From CAZQGE01 sp964592815 (GTDB taxonomy: Bacteria; Bacillota; Clostridia; Christensenellales; CAG-917), in assembly GCA_964592815.1 (NCBI GenBank), contig CAZQGE010000028.1, forward strand, positions 1 to 17,501: a DNA stretch of 17,501 bases, written 5' to 3'. Positions 1-7,597 of the stretch are shown here, piece after piece. The number at the start of each line of letters is the position of its first letter. Position 1 is the first letter of the stretch. The notes beneath the pieces were generated by a model. That model worked only from the letters and a program-made list of their open reading frames with translations, did no database searches and was not told where the DNA came from. The position numbers were made by a program, and so were the translations under genes.

Positions 1-138
1 ATATAAAACAAAAAATGAGAAAAGGCTTTCAACAATTCAAAACTCGGTTAAGTAACAACAAAATTTGCAAGTTAACTAGTGCATATCAAGCAATAAATTA
101 TTATTGCATTGTAAATATTCGTCTTATGGGAATATAAA
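1..138. other. Left-edge leader / possible tail of an upstream gene
   Basis: No complete gene lies here. One + frame is open from the window edge to a TAA at 135-137, one base before the first gene; another ends in a TAA at 53-55 with a basic, Lys-rich tail. Either could be the 3' end of an upstream polysaccharide gene, and the sequence does not decide which. A perfect dyad, GCAATAA-ATTA-TTATTGC, lies at 90-107. It could be a small hairpin or an operator. The weak ribosome binding site GGGA at 128-131 precedes the first gene. I see no convincing promoter. Confidence 0.35.
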
Positions 139-1560
139 ATGGAACTTAAAGTCAACAGCGTATTAGATAAAAAAATTATTGCAATGTTTTCCTACTTAAT
201 TTTAGGAATTGCTTTTGTTTTTGATTACCAATCATACTTAGACATTGCAATACTCACCATTACTCATCTCTTTTTTACTGCAATTGCATTCAAGGCTGTT
301 GGTATAAAAATCATATCTGTACCATTTTTATTTTACGCTTTCAGCATAGTGTTTCACCTTGGACACGTATTTCTTCAATTTGGAGGCAATGAAGCATATC
401 AAGCATTTCACCCTCTGACATATTTGAGTGGAAAATACACGTTTGAAGCAATCAATTTTGTTTTGCGTGTGCATTATTTTCTTGTATTGGGAATTTTGCT
501 GTACGGTGTATGCCGTAAACAAAAAAACAAAACAAAAAGTCAGAGTCAAACTTTACAAAACAAAATGCTTGTAGCTCCTAACGGTGATGAGTTTTTAGTT
601 GAAAGATATTTGTGTTTGATTATGTTTGCTATTTCGGTCATTCCCATGACTTTTTTGAACGCATATTCAATTTATCTATCCATAAAAGGTGGATACTTGA
701 ATACGTTTTTGGCAATACCGGGGTGGTTTATAATTTTCAAGTATTTGTTCAATGTATCTGTTATTGGGTTCATAATTTGCAACAAAAATAAAAAGAAAAA
801 AGCCTTGTTAATTTTGCTGGCAACAATTATTTTTAACTTGATATCTATGCTATCGGGTGGAAGAATTGAAGCAACTATTACAATCATTATTACGTGTATC
901 GTTTATAAAAATTTTGTGGGTGTTAAGTTTACAGTTTTCAAAACGTTGTTGTTTGTGCTGTTGGCGGTTGCTTTTTTGAACACTATAACTTATATCGGTG
1001 ATAGCCGAATTTTCGGTTTTGAAATTCAAGATTGGGCAAGTAATTTGTTTTCTGCCAAATTCATCAAAAAGATTTTGGGAGATTTTGGAGGTACGTTGAT
1101 TAGCGTTGTCAAAAGTTTTGAGGCTTTTCCTGAATATGTCGATTATAACTACGGCAAAACATATTTCATTAGTTTGATGGAAATTTTCCCTAAAGTAAAT
1201 GCGCTTATTCCTGATTTCGCAAAAGATACGATATTTATATTTAATTTTGCGGATCATAATTATTTGGGCGGTAGCTATATTGGTGAATTGTATTTCAATT
1301 TCGGACAATGGTCGTTACCTTTTGCAAGTGTTATTGGTGTATTTGCTGCAAAAATCTATTTTACGTTGAAAAACGCGGCAGAAGAAAACAAAGTATTGCT
1401 CTATTTGGTGACAATACCTTTGGCGTTTCCTTTCTTAACTTGGGTTAGAGGGTACGCAGTAAGTTTTGTAAGGGCTTTCTTTTGGTTAAGTTTGTTAATA
1501 TATCTTTTATATCGAATGGTTAAAGGTTATATATCAAGATATACTGTTGATATTGGTTGA
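139..1560 (+). CDS. Wzy-like oligosaccharide repeat-unit polymerase (integral membrane protein)
   Basis: This 473-residue protein is very hydrophobic, with roughly ten to twelve membrane segments along its length and a large loop in the second half (about residues 290-400), which is the usual plan of Wzy/O-antigen polymerases. The stretch LSGGRIEATITIIIT (about residues 238-252) resembles the Ser-Gly-Gly-Arg region common in oligosaccharide repeat unit polymerases. Members of this family join lipid-linked repeat units on the outer face of the membrane. The next gene is a glycosyltransferase and the one after it a Wzx-type flippase, so a Wzx/Wzy-dependent pathway is the natural reading. Wzy proteins are poorly conserved, so the call rests on topology, size and neighbours more than on motifs. 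O-antigen ligase or another polytopic glycan enzyme is the main alternative. The ATG is preceded by a weak GGGA. Confidence 0.72.
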   Translation: MELKVNSVLDKKIIAMFSYLILGIAFVFDYQSYLDIAILTITHLFFTAIAFKAVGIKIISVPFLFYAFSIVFHLGHVFLQFGGNEAYQAFHPLTYLSGKYTFEAINFVLRVHYFLVLGILLYGVCRKQKNKTKSQSQTLQNKMLVAPNGDEFLVERYLCLIMFAISVIPMTFLNAYSIYLSIKGGYLNTFLAIPGWFIIFKYLFNVSVIGFIICNKNKKKKALLILLATIIFNLISMLSGGRIEATITIIITCIVYKNFVGVKFTVFKTLLFVLLAVAFLNTITYIGDSRIFGFEIQDWASNLFSAKFIKKILGDFGGTLISVVKSFEAFPEYVDYNYGKTYFISLMEIFPKVNALIPDFAKDTIFIFNFADHNYLGGSYIGELYFNFGQWSLPFASVIGVFAAKIYFTLKNAAEENKVLLYLVTIPLAFPFLTWVRGYAVSFVRAFFWLSLLIYLLYRMVKGYISRYTVDIG

Positions 1561-1585
1561 TAATTTCAAAATGGAGATTATGTTT

Positions 1586-2560
1586 ATGGAAAACGATATA
1601 AAAGTTAGCGTTATATGTATTGCATATAACCACCAAAAATATATAAGAAAATGCTTGGAAGGTTTTGTTACGCAAAAAACAAATTTTGCTTTTGAAGTGA
1701 TTGTGCACGATGACGCATCAACTGACGAAACCGCAAACATTATCAAAGAGTATGCTGAAAAGTATCCGAATATTATAAAACCTATTTTGCAAACTGAAAA
1801 TCAATACAGCAAGCATATTCAAGGCGGAATTATAAAAAATTTTATTTTGCCAAAAGCAAAAGGGAAATACGTTGCTTTATGTGAAGGCGATGATTGTTGG
1901 CTTGATGAAAACAAACTTCAAACGCAAGCTGATTATTTAGATGCTCACACAGATTGTTTTTGCGTGGCGCATAGTTTTGTGCAACATAAATGTAAAACTG
2001 GCGAAGATGTTTTGACGGTGAGAAGTAAAGTTGACAGAGATTTTACGTTGGAAGAAATTGTTGCGGGTGGCGGAGCATTGTTTGCAACAAATTCTTTGTT
2101 TGTGAGAAAAGAAGTTAAAAGCGATATGCCGGAGTGCTTTGTTAGTCAACACTTTGGAGATTATCAAATTCCTATTTTTGCTGCGATACTTGGTAAGGTT
2201 CATTATCAAAACCGTGTGATGTCGCAGTACAATGTTTTTACTGAAAATTCGTGGTCAAAAAAACAAAAGTATTCAGATGAAAAAGCAATTATGTTGGTTC
2301 ATGAAAACATAAGATTGCTGACTGCTGTAAATGAATTTTACCAAAATAAATACAATGATAGCTTTGAGAATACAATTAAAAAACTGAAGCTAGAAGTTTG
2401 TTTTTACCAAAAAAAATACAAAGAAATAAAAAACGATAGCTTTTATCAAGCAAATAAAAGTATGTTTAGCAAGGCTTTTCGTGTTAAAGTAGTAACTGGC
2501 GCATTCTCGCCCAAGTTTTTGAACTTGATTGTCAATATCAAAAGAAAGTTGGTTAGATGA
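1586..2560 (+). CDS. Family 2 glycosyltransferase
   Basis: The product has 324 residues when started at the ATG at 1586, which has a GGAG nine bases upstream (1573-1576). Earlier in-frame ATGs at 1571 and 1580 and a TTG at 1547 are possible but lack such a site. The GT-A fold is clear: the N-terminal strand VSVICIAYNH (residues 8-17) is followed by VIVHDDASTDET (38-49) for nucleotide-sugar binding, and by YVALCEGDDCW (95-105), whose Asp102-Asp103 form the DXD-like metal site. The enzyme should transfer a sugar from a nucleotide donor to the growing lipid-linked oligosaccharide at the cytosolic face. Its sugar specificity cannot be read from the sequence. The stop codon overlaps the next start by four bases (ATGA), so the two are probably translationally coupled. 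The C-terminal 80 residues are Lys-rich and show no membrane span. Confidence 0.88.
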   Translation: MENDIKVSVICIAYNHQKYIRKCLEGFVTQKTNFAFEVIVHDDASTDETANIIKEYAEKYPNIIKPILQTENQYSKHIQGGIIKNFILPKAKGKYVALCEGDDCWLDENKLQTQADYLDAHTDCFCVAHSFVQHKCKTGEDVLTVRSKVDRDFTLEEIVAGGGALFATNSLFVRKEVKSDMPECFVSQHFGDYQIPIFAAILGKVHYQNRVMSQYNVFTENSWSKKQKYSDEKAIMLVHENIRLLTAVNEFYQNKYNDSFENTIKKLKLEVCFYQKKYKEIKNDSFYQANKSMFSKAFRVKVVTGAFSPKFLNLIVNIKRKLVR

Positions 2561-5247
2561 TGGCTGAAAAAAGTTTGGAACAAAGAACTATAAGTTCTAT
2601 AATATGGAAATTGTTTGAAAGAGGTGGCGCGCAAATTATTCAATTTGTTGTGTCTATTATTCTTGCAAGAATTTTGATGCCGTCCGACTATGGTGCGATT
2701 GCTTTGATTATGATTTTTATTCAAATTGCAAACGTGTTCGTTCAAGGCGGTTTTTCTAGTGCGTTGATTAGAAAACTCAACGCTGAGGAAATTGATTATA
2801 ACTCGGTTTTTTGGACAAATCTTCTAATTTCAATCGTCTTATACGTCGTGCTGTTTTTCTGTGCACCCGTAATTGCAAATTTCTATGAGATGCCAGTTCT
2901 GAAAGGTGTCCTTAGAGTGCTATCTCTGACGCTTATTTTAGGGACGTATAACAGCATACAAAACGTAATTTTGCAAAAAAATTTACAATTCAAAAAAGTT
3001 TTTATAAACTCAATGGTCGGCACAATCGTTTCCGCCGCAGTCGGAATTGGAATGGCGTATGGCGGTTTGGGTGTTTGGGCACTTGTTGGGCAACAACTTT
3101 CTATGATTGTTGCGACCATCGTAGTTATGCAATTTACAGTAAAGTGGCACCCAAAATTTCAATTTAGTTTTAAGCGTCTTAAAAATTTGTTCAGTTTTGG
3201 TTGGAAACTGTTGCTTTCAGGGCTTTTGGAAGTTGGCTACAACAACATTTATTCGTTGATTATTGGAAAACGATATTCTTCAACAGATTTAGGTTATTGG
3301 AATAGAGCTAAACAATTTCCAGCTGTTATTGTGGACAACGTAAACGGCAGTATAAGTTCGGTTATGTATCCAGTTTTGTCAATGAAACAAAACAACTTGC
3401 CTGAAATGAAATCTATAATGCGCCGAAGCCTTAAAATGTCAAGCTACTTGATTTTTCCACTTATGGTGGGGTTGGCGGTTTGCGCAGAGCCGATTGTTAG
3501 ACTGGTTCTAACCGACAAATGGTTGCCTTGTGTGTTTTTCTTGCAAATGTGGTGCATAATTTACGCGTTTATGCCAATTCACATTATGAATTTGCAAGCC
3601 TACAACGCACTTGGCAGAAGCGACGTGTTTTTGTGGTTGGAAATTATAAAAAAAGTTTTAGGAATTGTAGTTCTGTTCGCAACTTTGCCGTTTGGTTTGA
3701 CTTGGATGATAATAGGCAAAATCATATCGTCGCTTATAAGTACGTTTATCAATGCATTTCCAAACAAAAAACTGCTTAATTATGGCTTTACAGAGCAAAT
3801 TAAAGACATTTTGCCCGCAGTGCTTTTGTCTGCACTTATGGGCGGAGTTGTTTATGGCTTGGGTTATATCCCAATCAATTACATCGCTGTGCTTGCAATT
3901 CAGGTTGTGGCAGGAATTGTTATTTATGTTCTGCTGTCGGAATTGTTCAAAGTGGATGCATATAAATTTATTAAATTAAAATTAGGTAAAGTTTTTAGTG
4001 CTATGATAACTCGTTTTAAGAATAAAAAGAAACCTACATCAAAACAAAAAAAGGTTTTATTGCTTGGCGGCTCGGCATACATTTTGCCAGTTATTGAACA
4101 AATTCACAAGTTAGGGTATAAAGCCATAACTTGCGATTATATCCCCGAAAATATAGCGCATAAGTTTTCAGATGAATATTACAATGTCAGCATAATTGAC
4201 AAAGATGCCGTGTTGGAATTGGCAAAAAAATTAGAGATTGACGGAATTATGTCTTTTGCTACCGACCCAGGCGTTGTAACTGCGGGTTACGTTGCAGAAA
4301 AAATGAACTTGCCAAGTCAAGGTCCAGTAAAGTCAATAGAAATTTTGCAAGACAAAGCAAAGTTCAGACAGTTTTTGAAAGAAAACAATTTTGTTGTGCC
4401 GCAAGTTTTCAGCTTTGACAATGCGGAAAAGGCAATAAACAGCAAAAATGAATTTCCTTATCCTATTATTGTGAAACCCGTTGACAGCGCAGGCAGTAAA
4501 GGCGTAAGCAGAGTGGACAATGAGAATGAAATTTTGAAGGCTGTTGATTATGCTTTTGCAAATTCCATTTCCAAGAAAATTATAATTGAGGAATTTATTG
4601 TCAAAAAAGGTAACTCGTCTGACTCAGATTGTTTTTCAGTTGACGGAAAATTGAAATTTGTTTCTTTTTCAAATCAATATTTTGATGAGAACGCATTAAA
4701 CCCTTATACTCCGTCTGCATATAGCTGGCCATCTAGTATGTCGCAGTCTGCACAGACTGAACTTACAACAGAACTCCAACGTCTTTTGACGCTGTTGGAT
4801 ATGAAAACTTCGCTTTACAACGTGGAAACAAGAGAAAGCGTGAATGGAAAAGCCTACATTATGGAAGTTTCGCCAAGAGGCGGCGGCAATAAACTCTCCG
4901 AAATGTTGTTTAAGGCAACTGACGTAAACTTGATTGAGTGCGCAGTAAAAGCAGCTGTGGGTGAAGCAGTTACGTTGCCAGATGAATATCAATATAAAGG
5001 CAACTATGCAGAATTGATTTTACACAGCAAAAAAGGCGGAATATTCAAGGAATTGGTTATAGCTGATGAGGTTGCAAAAAACTTTGTTTTGGAAACCAAA
5101 CTTTCTGTGAATAAAGGTGATATAATTGAGGAGTTCAGCGGAGCAAACAAAACGTTGGGAACAGTTGCTCTGAAATTTGAAACCAAGGAACAAGAATTAA
5201 AATATATGTCCGACATAGACAGTTGGATAGAAATTGTTGTGGAATGA
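2557..5247 (+). CDS. Wzx-type polysaccharide flippase fused to an ATP-grasp ligase
   Basis: This is a two-part protein of 896 residues. Residues 1-478 are a full-length MOP-superfamily flippase: the N terminus with SIIWKLFERGGAQIIQF, the PSDYG motif after the first helix, and about 12-14 membrane segments. Flippases of this kind move lipid-linked repeat units across the membrane. After a basic linker (about 479-498) comes a complete ATP-grasp module (499-896). It has a pre-grasp Rossmann-like start (VLLLGGSAYILPVI), the ATP-binding stretch IIVKPVDSAGSKGVS (637-651, Lys640 and a Gly-rich loop), and the metal-binding set Glu757, Glu770 and Asn778 in the YIMEVSPRGGGN block. This module is as long as the free-standing 396-residue ligase encoded next, so nothing is missing. 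The in-frame ATG at 4003 has no well-placed ribosome binding site, so one long protein is the simplest reading. The ligase substrate is unknown. Confidence 0.85.
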   Translation: MMAEKSLEQRTISSIIWKLFERGGAQIIQFVVSIILARILMPSDYGAIALIMIFIQIANVFVQGGFSSALIRKLNAEEIDYNSVFWTNLLISIVLYVVLFFCAPVIANFYEMPVLKGVLRVLSLTLILGTYNSIQNVILQKNLQFKKVFINSMVGTIVSAAVGIGMAYGGLGVWALVGQQLSMIVATIVVMQFTVKWHPKFQFSFKRLKNLFSFGWKLLLSGLLEVGYNNIYSLIIGKRYSSTDLGYWNRAKQFPAVIVDNVNGSISSVMYPVLSMKQNNLPEMKSIMRRSLKMSSYLIFPLMVGLAVCAEPIVRLVLTDKWLPCVFFLQMWCIIYAFMPIHIMNLQAYNALGRSDVFLWLEIIKKVLGIVVLFATLPFGLTWMIIGKIISSLISTFINAFPNKKLLNYGFTEQIKDILPAVLLSALMGGVVYGLGYIPINYIAVLAIQVVAGIVIYVLLSELFKVDAYKFIKLKLGKVFSAMITRFKNKKKPTSKQKKVLLLGGSAYILPVIEQIHKLGYKAITCDYIPENIAHKFSDEYYNVSIIDKDAVLELAKKLEIDGIMSFATDPGVVTAGYVAEKMNLPSQGPVKSIEILQDKAKFRQFLKENNFVVPQVFSFDNAEKAINSKNEFPYPIIVKPVDSAGSKGVSRVDNENEILKAVDYAFANSISKKIIIEEFIVKKGNSSDSDCFSVDGKLKFVSFSNQYFDENALNPYTPSAYSWPSSMSQSAQTELTTELQRLLTLLDMKTSLYNVETRESVNGKAYIMEVSPRGGGNKLSEMLFKATDVNLIECAVKAAVGEAVTLPDEYQYKGNYAELILHSKKGGIFKELVIADEVAKNFVLETKLSVNKGDIIEEFSGANKTLGTVALKFETKEQELKYMSDIDSWIEIVVE

Positions 5248-5250
5248 CTT

Positions 5251-6441
5251 ATGAAAAAAATTATGTTTTTGGGCGGCGCAGAGAAGTCGCTGGAATTGAT
5301 TGAATATGCAAACAAACAAGGATATGAAACATATCTTTGTGATAACACCGAAAACCCTGGGCAAAAGATAATTTTGCACGATTACAATGTAAGCGCTGGG
5401 GATGTTGACGGTGTCGCTGAAATAATTAAAAATCAAAATATTGACGGAGTGTTGTCATATTCAAGCGATGTTTTGGCTGTTAAACAAGCCGAAATTGCTC
5501 ATAAGAGTGGCGTGCTTGGCAACCCTGTTGACTCCGCCAAAATTTTGACGCAAAAAAATTTATTTAGGCAGTTCTTGCGTGAGCATAACTTTAACGAGCC
5601 GTATATTGCAACTTTCACCGCTCAAACTTTTGATGAGAACGACAACCTTTTTGCAAGTTTTCCTATGATTATCAAGCCTGTCGACTCAGCGGGGAGCAGC
5701 GGTGTATCTTTGGTTTATGAAAAAACGCAGATTATGCCTGCTTTTGAATATGCTTTGAAATATTCAAAAAGCGGACAGGTCATTTTTGAAAAGTTTATTG
5801 AAAACAAATATCCTTACGTGATTGCGGGCGACGTGTTTGTGTGCAACAACGAGGTTGTTTTTTACGGAATTTGCAACGAAAGACGTAACAACAAAGTAAA
5901 TCAATTTTTGCCGATAAGCACGTTCTTCCCAGCCTTTCTTTCGCAAAATGAAATGGCTATGGTCAAAAAAGACATATCAAGATTGGTCAAAGAAGTCGGG
6001 TTTGAATTTGGTGGTATGAACGTTGAAATGATGTTTGACAAAAGCGGAAAACTTTACTTTCTTGAACTTGCGCCTAGAAACGGTGGCAACTGCATTCCAG
6101 ACCAAATTGCCTACACTTTTGGCGTAAATATAAAGAACATGCTTGTTGACGCAAGTCTTGGCAAAAAGTTTGACGAGGTCAAAAGTGACTATGAAAAAAT
6201 CACTTGCACTTACATTTTGCATAGTTACAAAGACGGGGTGTTGAAAAACATTGTAGTTGATGATAAAATTAAGCAAAACGTTGTAAAACAATGGAACAAC
6301 AAACATATAGGTGACACGGTGGAAAACTTTGTGAATGCGACCAAAATGATTGGGCTGATATTATTTGAGTTTGAAAGCGTTGAAAAGCTGGAATGGTTTT
6401 TGGAAAATTCCGATGAACTGATAAATGTTGATGTTCAATAA
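5251..6441 (+). CDS. ATP-grasp ligase, stand-alone paralog of the fused domain
   Basis: The 396-residue product is an ATP-grasp enzyme of the carbamoyl-phosphate-synthase/biotin-carboxylase-like group. It has an N-terminal Rossmann-like pre-grasp domain (KKIMFLGGAEKSLELIEYA), the ATP loop MIIKPVDSAGSSGVS (139-153, Lys142), and the metal and phosphate ligands Glu259, Glu272, Arg276 and Asn280 within LYFLELAPRNGGN. It is clearly homologous to residues 499-896 of the preceding protein, with the same 13-residue spacing between the two metal Glu residues. The two differ in the loops between the ATP lid and the metal site. These enzymes usually join a carboxylate to an amine through an acyl-phosphate. 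In this context an amino-acid or similar group on a sugar is a reasonable inference, not something seen. The start lies three bases after the previous stop, so the gene is cotranscribed; the ribosome site (GTGGAA) is weak. Confidence 0.85.
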   Translation: MKKIMFLGGAEKSLELIEYANKQGYETYLCDNTENPGQKIILHDYNVSAGDVDGVAEIIKNQNIDGVLSYSSDVLAVKQAEIAHKSGVLGNPVDSAKILTQKNLFRQFLREHNFNEPYIATFTAQTFDENDNLFASFPMIIKPVDSAGSSGVSLVYEKTQIMPAFEYALKYSKSGQVIFEKFIENKYPYVIAGDVFVCNNEVVFYGICNERRNNKVNQFLPISTFFPAFLSQNEMAMVKKDISRLVKEVGFEFGGMNVEMMFDKSGKLYFLELAPRNGGNCIPDQIAYTFGVNIKNMLVDASLGKKFDEVKSDYEKITCTYILHSYKDGVLKNIVVDDKIKQNVVKQWNNKHIGDTVENFVNATKMIGLILFEFESVEKLEWFLENSDELINVDVQ

Positions 6442-6477
6442 ATAAAACAAACTAACGAAATGATATAGAGGACTGAA

Positions 6478-7500
6478 ATGGAAAAGAAAAAAATTATAAT
6501 TTTTGGAGCAACAGGAAATACTGGTGCATATTTGGTGGATTATCTTTATAACTCTAATTTGTGTGAGGAGTATGACATTGTTGCCGTTGGAAGAAGAAAA
6601 TCTAACTTTTTTGATAGATATAAAATCGAGTATTTTAGTGTTGATATATCAAAGGAAGAAGAATTTGGAAAACTGCCACAAAAAAATGTTTACGCAGTAG
6701 TAAATTTGGCTGGCGCATTGCCCGCTTATATGAAAACATATTCGCCAAGAGCCTATTTGGATATTAACCTAATTGGCGGATTTAACGTTTTAGAATATTG
6801 CAGAAAGGTTGAGGCGGATAGAATTTTATATTCTCAATCAATAGCCGATGTGGCTGGCTATATAAATCAATCTGCTATGGTAAATCCAGTCGAAATAAAG
6901 CCTAATATGCCAAGGTCAATCGTGATGAATAATGACCACACAGTTTATGCAATCACTAAGTGTGCTGTGGTGGATATTATGGAAAATTATAATAAAATGT
7001 ATGGATTAAAAACCTTTGTTCTGCGCTTTCCCAATATCTACTTATACAGCAATAATGATAATTTTTACATTGATGGTAAAGAACATAAAATAGCATATAG
7101 ATTTTTGATTGACAGAGCAACCAAAGGTGATGACATAGAAATTTGGGGTGATGTTAATAATGCTAGGGATATAGTTTATGTCAAGGATATGTGTCAAATT
7201 GTTGAAAAGACGTTGTTTGTCAACAAAAATAGTGCATTATACAATGTTGGTACGGGAGTAGCAACAAAACTTGTTGATGAAATAAACGGAATAATCGACG
7301 TTTTTTGCCCAAGTAACAAAAAATCAAAAATTCTACCTTGTCCTGAAAAGAAAAATCGTCCAGGATATGTTATGAATATTGACAATCTTGTAAAAGATTT
7401 AGGATATGTTCCTATGCCATTCATTGAAATGTTAAAAGATATGAAAAAAGAAATGGAATTGAAACGTTTTTCTGAATTAGAAAAAAGTTTTCTACAATAA
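6478..7500 (+). CDS. NAD(P)-dependent nucleotide-sugar epimerase/dehydratase (extended SDR)
   Basis: The 340-residue product is an extended short-chain dehydrogenase. It has the N-terminal dinucleotide motif GATGNTG (residues 10-16), the VVNLAGAL block (74-81) after the fourth strand, and the catalytic pair Tyr157 and Lys161 in YAITK, with Ser residues at 119-121. The region around residues 215-240 (IEIWGDVNNARDIVYVKDM) is the usual substrate-side segment of GalE/RmlB-like enzymes. It should oxidise, epimerise or dehydrate a nucleotide-activated sugar in the cytosol; the exact reaction cannot be fixed. The ATG follows AGAGGA at a good distance. It sits 36 bases after the ATP-grasp gene and probably closes the first transcription unit. 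Confidence 0.85.
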   Translation: MEKKKIIIFGATGNTGAYLVDYLYNSNLCEEYDIVAVGRRKSNFFDRYKIEYFSVDISKEEEFGKLPQKNVYAVVNLAGALPAYMKTYSPRAYLDINLIGGFNVLEYCRKVEADRILYSQSIADVAGYINQSAMVNPVEIKPNMPRSIVMNNDHTVYAITKCAVVDIMENYNKMYGLKTFVLRFPNIYLYSNNDNFYIDGKEHKIAYRFLIDRATKGDDIEIWGDVNNARDIVYVKDMCQIVEKTLFVNKNSALYNVGTGVATKLVDEINGIIDVFCPSNKKSKILPCPEKKNRPGYVMNIDNLVKDLGYVPMPFIEMLKDMKKEMELKRFSELEKSFLQ

Positions 7501-7516
7501 CATTCAAATATAAACT

Positions 7517-7544
7517 TTGTCAGCTTTGTGCCTTTTGGCATAAA
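7517..7544 (+). promoter_or_regulatory. Possible promoter with a dyad in its spacer
   Basis: TTGTCA (7517-7522) and CATAAA (7539-7544) are 16 bases apart, with 5/6 and 4/6 matches to sigma-A boxes. The perfect dyad TGCC-TTTT-GGCA (7529-7540) lies in the spacer and touches the -10 box, as an operator would. The region could instead be a weak terminator for the upstream gene, although the T-rich run begins well downstream of the dyad. Confidence 0.3.
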
Positions 7545-7597
7545 AACTTTAATTTTTTTGCAGTTGAGAGTTATATTGCAAATAAAAAGGAGTTTTT

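Noticed and set aside
850..1308. 152-codon minus-strand frame inside the polymerase gene
   Set aside because: It is antisense to a coherent membrane protein and has no ribosome site or recognisable motif.
1547..1585. Earlier TTG and ATG starts for the family 2 glycosyltransferase
   Set aside because: The TTG at 1547 overlaps the end of the polymerase gene. The ATGs at 1571 and 1580 have no well-spaced ribosome site, while GGAG lies nine bases before the ATG at 1586.
3975..4010. Independent start of the ATP-grasp part at ATG 4003
   Set aside because: The nearest AGG is 16 bases upstream, too far for a normal ribosome site, and the frame is open without a break, so a fusion is the simpler reading.
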